From the NCBI GenBank assembly GCA_001574975.1, contig KQ965750.1, positions 310,001 to 374,000 on the forward strand: DNA of 64,000 nucleotides, read 5' to 3'. Position 1 is the first letter of the stretch. The number at the start of each line of letters is the position of its first letter. The notes beneath the pieces were generated by a model. The model had not been told where the DNA came from. It saw nothing but the letters and a program-made list of their open reading frames with translations, and searched no databases. Positions 50,906 through 61,949 of this stretch are shown piece after piece. This stretch comes from Gonapodya prolifera JEL478. Lineage: Eukaryota > Monoblepharomycota > Monoblepharidomycetes > Monoblepharidales > Gonapodyaceae. The translations under genes were made by a program, and so were the position numbers.

Positions 50906-53818
50906 TCACCTCAAGTAGCTCCCCACAGGCCCTACACCAGGGGGCACCTCATCCTCGGTCCGCCAGGGCACCAGCGCGGCCGCCGCAGAAGGGATCCACG
51001 TCGACGCGACGGGGGCGGCGGTGTGGTCGGGCCCATGATGGCGCATTGAAAACTCCCTGGGCGACGCCGCGCGAATCGGTTCTGTCAATAACGCCGGGTG
51101 GGGGACTTGGGTCATAGGCGGGTTGGGGCTGGCCCGCGGGCTACCGAGTTGCGACGAATCCACCCGGGTGAAGAGCGAGCGGAAGTCAAAGTTTGTTGGC
51201 GGGAACGGCCGGTCGGCGTCTGAGGGGGAGAGCAGGGCAGACGGGCCGGAGGTGCTCCCGCTGCGTCCGCTTTTCTTGGACTAGTTGTGGTTGGTGCGGT
51301 GGGTGGGTGTGAGGGATTTGCGCGACATGAGACGGGAAGGAAGGATACAGGAATGCTAAAAAGCTACACTCACCGCCGACCTCAAACTCGCAGACTCGAC
51401 GCGCGGCACCGTGGACGGGAGGGACGAGGGTCTGTACCCTGCACAGAGGTGGTCCCTGTGTGCACACAGATGAGGGCGTCATCAGTCATCAGTTTCTTGC
51501 AGAGCAGCCCGGCGTCCCAACTCCCGTTTTCCTTTTCGCTCCGACGCGCCCGCCCCTCCGCCTCAGTTCTCCCCTCCCACAGAGAGTCGTGCCGTGTACC
51601 TTCTTCCCTTTCCTTCCAACGCGTGTCCGGTTCGGTTTTCCCCCACTCCCACCAACACAATCCCCACCCCCGAATGCAACTCACACAGGAAACATCCCGC
51701 TCTCCTCCGTTCGAATATTGACGCCAAGGACCCAACCGTCCCTGAACATACGGTGCACGCGGACTTGGTCGCCCGTGTGGAGTGAGAGCTCGTCGGCGGC
51801 TTGGGGCGTGAACTGGGTGTGGAGGAGGAGGACGAACATGCAAGGAGAACGGTTTAACAAAACGGGACGAAACAAGACAACAGCGGCAAACGTCAACGCA
51901 CCCCAGACTCGACAACAAGCAAGGGCACTTCGGGAAAGTCCACGAACGCGTCTTCGACGTAGTCCGTCCCGCCGAGGAGCTGCATGAATGCCCAGTGGGG
52001 TTTGAGAGACTGAGGGTGGGTGGGTGGTGAGTTTGTGCATGGGAAAGGGGTCCGAAAACGCGCGCTGCACATCGCCTTGGTCTCGGCAACACACGCAGCA
52101 CAGGGCATCACCTTCCTCCTCATCATCCGCCACATTCCCCGCGCCGGGCACACCACGCCCACAAAACGACACCCACCTTCGCCGACACGTGCGACCCCGT
52201 CCCGTAAGGTTCGTGCTCCCACGAGCTGGCCTCGGGCGGACGCGCAGACCCGCGGCGCATACCGTTCCATCCGGGAGGGCGCCAGCTGATTTGGGAGCGG
52301 GCGCCGTCGGACCCTGATCCTCCGCCGAGCGCGGATCCAGAACGCGAGCCGGTGCCGAGGATGGAGGAGAATTTGGAGCCGAGGCCGCCGCTGCCAGTGA
52401 ACACTTCAAACCCGCCCCCACCCCCGACGAGCCCGGACCTGATCCGTTTGGACCCGGCGAACAGCAGGCGCAGGATGTGCGAGTCCCCGAAGCGCTGGTA
52501 GTCCTGCAAGTGCAGCGATCCGGGGCCGGACAGTTCTGCGGAGAAGACTGATTTCTGAGACGTGGGTTCGGGGGTGGTCGTCGTGGGGAGGTGGGAGGTG
52601 ACGGACGGTCCTCCCTTGCCGCGGTACCAAGGCGTGCCCCCACTCCCGGAGAGATGCTTGCCTTTCCGCCGCCACAGCAACGTGCCGCAGACGACGACAA
52701 GAATAAGCAGCGAAATGACGAGCGCCAAGACTGCGGCGATGTTGACCACGTTCAAGTGCCCCCCACCGCCGCCGTCACCGCCCGCGCCACCGCCCTTGGG
52801 ACCGTTGGCGCCAGGCAGGTCCATGTTGGCGTTGTTGGCGGCTTGCCCCGGCATGCCGGTGTTTTGGATGAGGAAGGCGGTCGTGGTTGGGTTAGGCGGG
52901 GGCGAGGGGGCTTGGGTTGGTTGCGTGGTGGAGCGTGTGGTGAGTGTGGGTGGAGATGGTGCCGCGGGGGCTGAGGACATAGGCGTGGGTTTGGAGGATG
53001 CGAAACTTGAGGACGAGCGCGGTGTGGAGGACGTGGGTGCGCGTGAGGATGCGAGGGTGGGGGAGGGAAGAGGGGCAGATGCAGGTACGGGGACTGGCGG
53101 AGGGGGTGGTGGTAGGGGGCACAAGGCACCGCCGATGGGGATTGCGCAGGTTGCGGGGAAGTTTCCCGTGCAGCCGAAGAGGCCAGAGTTGGAGTTTTGG
53201 AGCTGCAGGTGAGTGTGAGTCGAGTTGCACAGAAGGTAGAAGAATGAGGACACAGCATGACAGGGACGCATAGTAGAATGAATGAAGACACAGCATGAGA
53301 TAGGCGGATGAGAGAATGCATGAAGGCACAGGGTGAGAAGCGACACAATGATGCAAGTGCAACGGCTAACATACCGTCAGGGCACACGTCGTGACCGTCT
53401 GGGGTAAGAGCCCATCCACATTGCCAGACAAAAAACTCCCCGTGAGCGTGATTGACGTGAGAGCCGTGTTGGACAAGTCCGGAAACTGTCCTGTGAATCT
53501 GCACCCTGGCAAGTAAATCTGCTGCAGCCTGTCCAGCCCACTCAGTGATGCCAGCGATTGTGTGAGTCCGCCGGTCAGCACGGCGACGCCCGTGACCCTG
53601 GTCGCGCCTGCAACGTTGGCGCAGGTGATTTGCACTGCGCCAAAGACCCATAATCCGCAGCACGTGCCGAACCACGGAATGCCGCCGTTCTGTTCAAAGA
53701 AGGTCCCGAGTGCCGTGCAGTCCTGGGTAAGTGTCTGCGCCTGCACGCGGGGCAGCAGGAGCAGCAGGGCCGTCAGCGCGGCCAGGAGGACAGCCGCACG
53801 CAGGGCCATCGTTCCCAT
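50906..53818 (-). CDS. LRR receptor-like membrane protein with cytoplasmic SH3 domain
   Basis: Start at 53818 (MGTMALRAAVLLAALTALLL) or an upstream in-frame ATG at 53839. Order: signal peptide, Cys cap (FEQNGGIPWFGTCCGLWVFG), two to three plant-type LRRs (DRLQQIYLPGCRFTGQFPDL; LTSITLTGSFLSGNVDGL), a Pro/Ser/Thr-rich stalk, a membrane segment (VVNIAAVLALVISLLILVVV), a juxtamembrane basic region (RRKGKHLSG), a Gly/Ser-rich linker, and an SH3 domain (LHTQFTPQAADELSLHTGDQ, RMFRDGWVLGVNIRTEESGM, FPV), then a Pro/Ser tail ending VGPVGSYLR. SH3 domains bind PxxP, so this receptor could couple a surface LRR to cytoskeletal proteins; the CARMIL Pro-rich tail in this window is the kind of ligand involved (inference). 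The N-terminal cap resembles the LRR genes at 1-3.2 kb. Confidence 0.8.
53203..53373 (-). repeat. Intron with imperfect ~28-bp repeats
   Basis: An intron in the LRR-SH3 gene carries about three imperfect direct repeats with the core GAATGA[A/G]GACACAGCATGA on the plus strand, around 53240-53345. Ordinary introns nearby show no such periodicity. Confidence 0.55.
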
Positions 53819-53839
53819 GTGAGTCCGTGTTTTGCCCAT

Positions 53840-55348
53840 GACGTGCCCTCGATGCAGTCCCGGCTACAAAGGCGGGGTGCAGGATGGAGGATGGGGGATG
53901 GGAGTCGGCGGAGGTGCGATTGCAATGCGGGGCGTGTGCGGGATGTGCAGGGTGTTGCAGCCGATGGGATGGGGAATGGGACGGAGAAGCCCCGGCGAGA
54001 GAAAACCCGGTACCCAACGAGGAGTGCGACAGGGCGAAGACGTCGTGGTGTCCAACGATATCCACCAAGCGATCCGCCAGCAGACAGTCCGCCCAACAGT
54101 CGTCGCGGTATGCGGATGGTAAAATTTACCGCGGGTCTTCCAAAGTGTGCCTCCGGTACCTGAGGCCAGGACACTCCCTCGACGAAGGGACGCGCGCCAC
54201 GTTGGTACATTAGCAATCATATCGACATGCAACACACAGCGGTCGATGTCGCGCAGAGTGTGCATGAGCGGGTGCGTGCAACCACCCCCTCGCCATCGCC
54301 GTGTCCGCATGGCCAAGCACCGCCAACCGAGCCACACCTGTAAAAGTGGCGCGCACGATCTCTCTCCTCACCGCAAGTCTTCCCTTGCCCTTTCCTTTCC
54401 TTCCTGTGGGTGACACTTTTCTGTCCCTTGGCATTGCCGCTTCGTTCGCCCCCTCTTCTCGGGGGCGCCGCGTGGTCGTTGCCGCGAAGGGGACGGGGCT
54501 GGGAGTGGGTGGGGTACAGACTGCGACAGAGTGGCATCCGGAATTGCGCCATCTGTCCTCGTGACCTGACATTGTGCAATGCATAGCGCGTGCATCGAGT
54601 GCCGACACATCTCGAACGCCCCGTGGCGGGCCCAGTTCGCAGCTACGCCGCAGTCACGCACGACGAGGATTGCGAGATGGGCAAAGGGTGAGAGTTCGCC
54701 AACAATCACGAGAGACGGTTTTGTTGGATGGGACGTGCATGAGGAATTGAACGCGAAGGGCGAGAGTTTGTCGACCGTACAACGAGACTAGTCGGAGATG
54801 TGCAAATGTGAGGGTTCGCCATCGATCCGCGAGACCAGTCTCCCACGTCCTGTCTCACAGGCAGTCCAGAATATCTTGGACATGTAGTTCGTTACTCTAG
54901 TATCACGCAACCACCATTGCTCATCTCTTCGTCCCATACAGTCCTCGTCTCGTAACCCATTACCCGCTTCCCCGCACCCCGCACACACACATACCAACAA
55001 CGTGATCATCAGGGTACTGCGGGGCTGTGTGGGGTCGAGTGTGGGGCGGTCTGTTTATTTTTTTTGTTTTCGCTCGGATTTACCCTTGCTTGTTTGTTTG
55101 TCACTTTCCCTTTCCCTCCACTTTCCCTTGCTGACCTGACGCCCTCTGACGCCTCCACGTCACATTCAAAATGACGCGATTTGTTTTTGTTTAGGTGGGT
55201 GTGGTGCGACCTGGTCCGACGATAACCCTTTGGGCGGTTTTTCTCCTGCACGTCATCCTGTCCACGTGCAGCAATGAATTGCAACAGATGCGCATTATTT
55301 GACAATATATCGATTAACCATTGGATTAATACAGCAAGTACATTTCTG
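53840..55348. other. GC-rich gene-free region, 1.5 kb
   Basis: I see no gene I can support. Several long frames overlap on both strands, as expected from high GC. A set of three diverged direct repeats lies at 54685-54840, and 55040-55150 contains T-rich and CTTTCCCT-rich stretches. Confidence 0.4.
54685..54840 (+). repeat. Three diverged direct repeats of about 28 bp
   Basis: Units near 54688, 54760 and 54808 share the pattern GTGAGRGTTYGYC followed by a GA-rich end (ACGAGA, ACGAGA, CGCGAGA). Spacing is irregular (72 and 48 bases), so this is not a simple satellite. Function unknown; it may be a set of protein-binding sites or a remnant. Confidence 0.4.
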
Positions 55349-57225
55349 TTAGAACTCTTTTACAACGGTGACCACTTTCTCCAATGTCATAACGTTGATC
55401 CTCTCTTCCAGTAACGCCTGCTCTTTAGTCTTCAGCGCGCTTTTTAGTCGCCTTACGTGCGTTTGGAGCTCTTCAGGAAAATCGTACGTGACTCCCATCA
55501 AGGTAGCGTCCCGCAATGGATGTGGAATGAAATCCAAGAACGTCCCGCTCCACATAAACTGTTTGTACCAGTCGCCCCAAGACTGGATCGTGCTCGCGAA
55601 CTCATCTTTCGAAAGAGTGCACTCGTGGGGACCTGGGCATCTGGGTCTGCGTACAACATCCGTATTTCCTGCATGCTCTCGAAGACTCGCTTGATCACCC
55701 GAGTGCCAAAACGAAACACCGAAAATAAAATTGGCGACAGAGTAAACAAGAAGTTCCTTGTCTGATTTCACCTCGTTCCCACTTGGGAAAAAGGGCGAGA
55801 CCTTGTTCACGGCATTGAAAATCTGGATGACCTCCAGTACGCAGTTCACGTCGGAAGAAGATACGACGTCGCGAACAAAGCCCAAAACGATTGCGTAGTA
55901 GGAAGAGAGCCATCGGTTGAAGTTGAGATTCGTGTCCCAATGCAATGGTGCACGGCCGTCAACTAAAGTTGGGCAGCCACCTTTGTTGAGAATATCCCAA
56001 TGTAACGATCTGTTTGGGACAAAACTTGGATTGTATGGAAGCCAAGTCTTGGCCCCCCAAAAATTTCATGCATTAAGTCATGGATCAATTGGGTTCAAGT
56101 TTCAACACGATGTTCTTCCCACAATCTCACTGGCGAAGGGACTCATGGAGCCGTAAAGGACTGATGCATCAAGCTCCAATTGGGTGCGCAAATGTGGTTC
56201 CAATAAGCGACCTAGTACAGATGGCAACATGTTCCTCGCTAGGGCGTTGAAGGCATCCAGCGTGAAGTGTATTCGACCATGGTAGAGCCAAGCAAAGGAG
56301 GCAAAGTTGCCATGCAGAACAAAGCTTTGGCTATTTCCCAGTTGTAGCCGTTCGGGAAAAACGGTGGTACCCTAAGTTCAATGTATCTACGGACAAGCGA
56401 TGTCCAGGAGGCATCTGCTGATCCAATCAAAACTGGGTGACAAGATTGTACGTGAAAATGCCGTGGCTGGGAAGCGCTTCTGTCATTTGGAGCTCAGGCC
56501 AATTCCCCAACTGATAAACCAGGTTTCCAACCCCCCCTCCCCCCTCCCCCCTCCCCCCTCCATCGTCCTCGCCAGTCAGAGTAGAAATAGAGTCTGACTT
56601 TCTGATCAGAGGTGCGCTTACTTCTTGCAAAGTTTTCTGTTCCGGACTTGGTGGTACCTCCAGGATCATCTGCATTCGCAAGTTTCATCATTCCACCCCA
56701 CACACCCTCCTCGTAGATACGGCAGAACTCTTTGTCACTGCGCCAATGCAAGCGTCGAACCTGGCTCGGCTGCAGCATCGACTTGACAAGGTAAACAATT
56801 GTGGCGACGTAAGTTGGTTGCCACCAAAAGTAAAAAAGGTAACGGACACCGCTTGATTATATTTTAATGGATGGAAAGGCGGGGGATGGCTCGAAGCAGG
56901 GCCAAATGGCGGGCGACTGGATCTGTCGAAGGAGAAGGCTTGCCACGAAGTATGGGAGCTGCGGTATCGTGAAGCCCAAGATAAGCGCGCGGAGCGACAC
57001 CTGCTAGTCACGAGAGATCAAGGGATGCAGTTCTGGATGGCCAGCTTGTACGTGGAAACATATGATCGGGATTTCCATCCACCGTATGTGTATATCCACC
57101 GAAGTCTTGTAAGGCAGATCATTGGGCGGTCGCACTTGTGCATTCCAGTCGAACAACAACATGTCATAGTGTTGTAATGGTGCATAGAACGATTGGAACA
57201 ATTTCTCGTCGCTACGCTGTTTCAC
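55349..57225 (-). pseudogene. Lipoxygenase-like locus, disrupted or unresolved
   Basis: Minus-strand pieces look coding but change frame: LLFDWNAQVRPPNDLPYKTS (57004-57225); WRSDKEFCRIYEEGVWGGMM (near 56750); GYNWEIAKALFCMA, and in another frame YHGRIHFTLDAFNALARNML then LGRLLEPHLRTQLELDAS (56180-56400); and a 198-codon frame with LNFNRWLSSYYAIVLGFV, VANFIFGVSFWHSGD and WSGTFLDFIPHPLRDATL (55945-55349). The W..AK...H...H...LLEPHLR order recalls the iron-binding region of lipoxygenase-like enzymes, but histidine spacing is not the textbook one, so the family call is tentative. The shift between the two frames at 56240-56400 has no obvious intron, suggesting a pseudogene; the first and last pieces could still be exons. 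Confidence 0.35.
56531..56561 (+). repeat. (CCCCCCT)n tract, G-quadruplex-capable on the minus strand
   Basis: Four C-runs of six or seven bases separated by single Ts; the minus strand is GGGGGGA repeated, which satisfies the simple G-quadruplex pattern. It lies within the lipoxygenase-like locus. Confidence 0.7.
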
Positions 57226-57382
57226 CCCAAACTATGCGCGGACGGCTATCAGTGCGTGCAAAGAAGTCAAAGAAAGCCAACCAGCCGCAGATTTAGCGGA
57301 GTCTCGGTTCTTGCGTGGGTGCTGTGGTTATTGGCCCGTGCGTGTTTCTCTTTCCTGCCGTCTTCGCGACCGCAGCAGTGCC

Positions 57383-60300
57383 ATGGAGGTGCTCGTGACA
57401 GCGACAGGATCGACACGCGGGCGCGACACTGGCGGCAAGGGAGTGAATGGTGCAGTGACTGCGGGCGGAGCGGGTGACAAGGGCGGCGGAGGGGCAGCGA
57501 GCGTGCAGGTGTGGGATCCCGCGACGGGTGCGCTACTGGCATCGCTCTCGTCGCCATCCCACCTGCACCCGGGTCCGTGTTCACTCGCACTGCGCAGCAA
57601 CACATCGCCGAGTGCTGCGCATGGCCCGTGCATGGCGTACGGGGCGTTGGCGGACGCGGCGCAGATTGGAGCGTGGAACTGGCAGCGCACGCAAGTCGTC
57701 GCGAGACATCCCCTGCCGTCGGCACCCAGAGCGGTCGCGTGCTCGCACTCCGGAGCGTACTTGGCCGTGGGGACGGCTGATGCACAGCAGAGGGGCGGAG
57801 GAGCAGCTGCGGTGTGTGTTGGAGTTGAAGCACCGTGACTCACCTTCAATCCACCAACCACGAACGTGACCCCCATCTCTCCTCCCACAATATAGGACGC
57901 AACTCCGCCGCAGGGATCCCTTCTCGTATGGGAAATTGCTTCGGGTGCCCTCGTCGCCTCGGCGCCCGGTGCCCACCACCGGGCAGTCTCATCCGTCGCG
58001 TGGTCGGCTGATGACGTCGTCATTTGTACATCGGGAGAAGATGGCGCTATTGCAGTTTGGCTTGCGGCTGAGTGAGTATCACTCTGGACGGGGTATTGGG
58101 GGTGCGAGTGAGAGAAGCGTGCGAAGAGAGGTGGAAGAAAAGCGAGGTCCAGCACTGCGAGGTCATAGCAAAGCGAGGCGTTTGTCGGAGGAGACAAAAG
58201 TACATCGAAGCGATCCATTTCTTCTGGAATGCCACTGGGATGAGGAAATTAAGATGCAGTGGAGCAGTACTGGAAGTCGTTGGAGGTTTCTTCCCGAGGC
58301 GACAGAGTGCCAGTGCGGCTGTCACGGCATCACTTCTGAGTCTTATGTGAAGTTTTTGCCGGAGGCGATTTGGGAGCCGTGGGAGACGCTCGCTGGAGGC
58401 GCGTAAAACAGTCGAGCAGTCATTACTCCGGGATTTCACCTGCGAACGTTGCTTTCCGAGCCGGTTGGAAGAGTAGCAGTGCTGCCGTTTCTTTCATGGA
58501 TCTTACGCTGAGTTTCTTGCCGGACTGGATTTGTGGTAGGGGAGATGACGCCAGGACCTGCTGAGAATGGACGCTCTTCGCATGGGCCTGGAAACGCGCA
58601 ACGATATACATTCTTCGGCGCTCTCGGATGCGTTGCATGCTCGAGCCGTCGGGCGAGAGGGAAGGGATGGGGTGGGGGTGGGAGTGGTGGGGTTGCCCAC
58701 CCTGGAGAATCTTTTTTGTCATTTCCCGATGTCGGTCTCTGACAAACCCCATCTCACCATCCCCAGCCTCCTCTCCCACCCCACCACATCCAAGCCCCGC
58801 CCTCTCCGCCTCCTCACACCACACCACCTCCCCGTATCCCACATCCTCGTCTCCCCAACGTCTCCCTTCCCCCGCGCACGCTTGTACTCGTGCTCCCCGG
58901 ACGGCCTCGTTCGCGTGCACCGCCTAGCCGACGGAGCCGAGCTCGCCGCCGTTCGTGTGGCGGGGGCGGGCTCGTCCTCGGCCACGTCGTCAAATCCAAT
59001 ACCGACATCGACACCCGCACCCCCTTCACCTCCCACATGCCTCGCGACCGACCCAGCAGAGCACACGCTTCTTGTCGGCTGCCTCGACGGGTCCGTCCGG
59101 ATCCTCCCGCTGCACTCTTCCCCCTCGTCTTCCGCATCCTCGACCTTCTCCTCCCCATCAGCGGCACCCGCGCGCGTCCTCAGGGGCCACAAGGCACCCG
59201 TGACGTGTCTTTCGGTGTCGATGGATGGCGCGACGGCGGTCAGTGCGGGCGCGGACGGGCGCTGTGTGGTTTGGGATGTTGGGGGTGGGAGGGCGACGAG
59301 GGTTGTGACGGTCGGGAGTGCGGGTGGTGGTGGTGCGTTTTAAGAGGAGGGCGGGTGGTGCTGGAGGTGGGGGGTGGTGGCTGGAGTAGAGGAAGGCCTA
59401 CGGGGATGTGCCTGGGGTTCCAGGGTGGAGAGAATTGCAATGTGGAATTAAATGCCCAGGATTGTCTGCGCCCAGGATTGTCTGCAGTGGGATGCCTGGA
59501 GTGAACTGGGGTCAGTGGAGGCAGTGCATGGTGTTTGAAGAAACAACCCAACGCGACGGGATATGCATGAAAAGTGGCGTCCATTGAGGCGGGATTCTGC
59601 GTGGACTGGCGCTGGTGGCGTGGTGGAGTGGACTTTTCGAGGAACTTCATGGAACTGGATGTATGCGCGGACCACTCTACCATCTCTATCTTGCACCACC
59701 TTCATCTTCTCACACTGTCTCTGACCCATTCCCCCCTCCCCCCCCCCCCCCGCCCCCCCGACCTGTCTCCCCTCGAACCCCACCTACTCAACCCCGTGGC
59801 CCACACAACAGCGCCCCCGGCCGCTTTCTGCGCACTAATCCCCCGCCCACCCGACCTACTCGACCCGCACAACCCCACTCCCCTCCCCTCCTCGCGTATT
59901 CTCAAGCGCGCCCGTCGTGTTGCAGGCGTCACTGGCGAGCCGGCAGAAGCGGAAGGTGGCGAGGGCGTGCACGTAGTGTTGAGGGGGTACGGCAGGAGGA
60001 TGGATGACTTTGAAAAGTTGCTGGGAGGTGCGTTGGGGTGTGGGGCTGTCTGGCAAGCCGTCGTTGGTTGAACCGCGAAAGTTTTACCCATCACCATGTC
60101 CCCCCGTTCTCTCTCTATCCCTCACCTCCCTCACCTCTTTCCCCCACCGCACGCAGGCGTCGACTCCAACCCTCTCACCACGCTCTCCACCGACCCCGCA
60201 TCCTCCTCCGCAAATGCTGTCCTCCTCGCCCGCGTACGCGACCTCGAGGCCCAGAACGCCCGCCTGGGCGCCCTGGCTGAGGGGCTGTGGGAGGCGGGCG

Positions 60301-60557
60301 TCGTGTCCGTTACCAAGGAAAGTGCGGGCAAGGAGGACGTCCGTTCGGTGCGCAGGGGAAATGGGAGTGGGAAACGCGGGCGGGGACGAGGAGCGGCGGC
60401 AAGAGGTGGGGGGAAATCGGTTCAAGCGAAGGGAAGCAAGGCGCGCCGAGGGGCGGCGGCGAAAGAGGATGACGGAGATGTAAGGATGGGAGATGCGAGT
60501 GGTAGTAGTGGAGGGGAGGCGGAGGAGAGTTCAACCGCGAGCGATAGCGACGAGTGA
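57383..60557 (+). CDS. IPI3: WD40 protein, Ipi3/WDR18 family (pre-60S ribosome assembly)
   Basis: Start ATG 57383 (MEVLVTATGSTRGRD). WD repeats are spread over exons: ASVQVWDPATGALLASL; GAWNWQRTQVV; SLLVWEIASGALVASAPG and AVSSVAWSADDVVICTSGED, GAIAVWLAA (57896-58071); HHLPVSHILVSP and RLYSCSPDGLVRVHRLADG; TLLVGCLDGSVRILPL; LRGHKAPVTCLSVSMDG and VSAGADGRCVVWDV. After a WD40-poor stretch (SRILKRARRVAGVTG...YGRRMDDFEKLLG) the C-terminus has a coiled coil (LLARVRDLEAQNARLGAL) and a basic-acidic tail (KRGRGRGAAARGG...ESSTASDSDE). The repeat order and late coil fit Ipi3/WDR18 of the Rix1 complex, which matures the 60S subunit and acts in replication licensing. One intron, 58072-58766, is 695 bp, far longer than the rest. 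Exon edges at 59340-59720 are uncertain. Confidence 0.7.
59729..59759 (+). repeat. Poly-C tract
   Basis: A C-rich run interrupted by single T and G bases, inside the 3' half of the WD40 gene, probably intronic. Such runs are prone to length error in assembly. Confidence 0.7.
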
Positions 60558-61031
60558 GATTCTCGATTGGTCGAGGTGGGGTGCGTGAACGGACACAGTT
60601 GGTGCGAACATGTATTAAAGGGTAGATAAGGACCCGGCATAAATGCATTACTGTTGATCGCTTCAAATCGTCCCGTTGTACCGTGCCGTGTTTGATTGGT
60701 CTCTCCACAGATGATTTCGACCAACCACACCCAATAGGGCCACCCCTCCTCAACCTTACGCCGCGCTCCCATTTCGGTGAGCATGGTTCCCATCCGACAC
60801 CTCGTGGCTGTGTCCTCCCATCCCGTCCGCCGTGTGGCGATGCCCGTATCCGTTCTTGTGAGGGTGGTGATCGTGCGTCGCTTCCTGAGAGGTGCGAAGT
60901 TTGCTTCGTCGGCGAGAGACGCAGCCAACGCACTCAGTGTTGGCCTGTGGTGGTGGTGGAAGAAGGTGTTTCAGTTGTGCATAAATGTGCGTAGTTTGGC
61001 GGGGTCTCAGAGGTCCGCGAAGGTTTAAAGC
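60558..61031. other. Intergenic between convergent genes, about 470 bp
   Basis: This lies between the WD40 gene (plus) and the MoaE gene (minus). A minus-strand frame here (LRKRRTITTLTRTDTG) has protein-like composition but no recognised family; I do not call it. Confidence 0.35.
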
Positions 61032-61949
61032 TCAACCTCGAGCGTTGCCATTGAAAGATGAGTAGGAAAATATGTGCCTGAGTGTTGTGGACTCCAGTTC
61101 CCGCTGTCCAAGCTCACAACTCCCCGGCATTGAGATAGACCAACAGCAACCGCCCCTTGTCACACGCCCACGCGCTCTCACCTTCCACACACTGCCATCC
61201 TCGTACACTTCCCTTTTCCAAATGGGCACTGTCGCCTTCAACTCGTCTACCATCCACTCGACGGCCTCAATGGCCTCCCTCCTATGAGGGCTGCTGGCGG
61301 CCACAAACACGCTGCCCTCCCCGACCGGAACGGACCCGATCCGGTGTGCGATCCGTACGTGCACGAGGGAGGGCCAAGACGTGCGCGCGGTGAGGCATAT
61401 GTGGTGCAGCTCTTTGAGGGCCATCGGGACGTAGGATTCGTAGTGAAGGGAAAGTACACGTTTCCCTGGAGCGTTTAAAGGGAAAAGGTTCGGAGTACAT
61501 GTGGTGCAACGAAGGGAGCTATCCAGGAATGTATTCCTAGCACCGCTCAACCATCCGCTGTTCTTTCCCTGGAACCCCACAGCATCAAGGTCGAGTAACC
61601 ACGACATCGCATATCTGTCGCACTTTATTTAAAATCCTCGCATGTGGACAACATCGATCTTCCCTGAAATGTGATTGATTCCACTGCCCGCCCTCACTTT
61701 TTCCCCCCAGGCCGATATATCTCGGCGTTCTCGCCACGAGCACTACTCACCTTCAAACGTGTTCCTCGTTGTCCCTTCGAACGTCGAAATGGCACCACAC
61801 GACGGATCCTTGCAAGCGTCTGCGATCGCTCGTGCGTCGTAAGGCGAGTCCACGATCGAAACCTCGGTAATGCCACCAGTGGGCGTGGAGGTAGTGATTG
61901 TGGAAATGGGGGGCGCCGAGTTCGGGGCATTGACAGTGATCGAGGTCAT
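61032..61949 (-). CDS. MOCS2B: Molybdopterin synthase catalytic subunit (MOCS2B/MoaE)
   Basis: The ATG at 61947-61949 begins MTSITVNAPNSAPPIST. Exon 1 continues EVSIVDSPYDARAIADAC, SCGAISTFEGTTRNTFEG; a 285-bp intron (61466-61750) follows. Exon 2 reads KRVLSLHYESYVPMALKELH, VHVRIAHRIGSVPVGEGSVF, VAASSPHRREAIEAVEWMVD and ELKATVPIWKREVYEDGSVW. The two lysines in ELK and IWK match those of MoaE that handle the substrate and the MoaD thiocarboxylate, and the FEGTTR motif is intact. The enzyme adds two sulfurs to precursor Z to make molybdopterin. After SVWK the frame runs on to 61032, but a GTGAGA donor at that point suggests the true end is a short final exon. Confidence 0.85.

Noticed and set aside
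52123-53346. 407-codon frame as a separate single-exon gene
   Set aside because: It is one exon of the LRR-SH3 gene: a good acceptor precedes LQNSNSGLFGC and a donor follows HVSAKV.
53840-54620. Several 90-150 codon frames on both strands
   Set aside because: GC-driven open frames without conserved motifs; they overlap each other in most phases.
59729-59759. Poly-C run as a functional element
   Set aside because: Most likely a slippage-prone homopolymer in an intron or linker; no supporting structure.
60422-60928. Minus-strand frame with LRKRRTITTLTRTDTG as a small gene
   Set aside because: It overlaps the 3' end of the Ipi3-like coding region, has no recognised family, and its composition alone is not enough.
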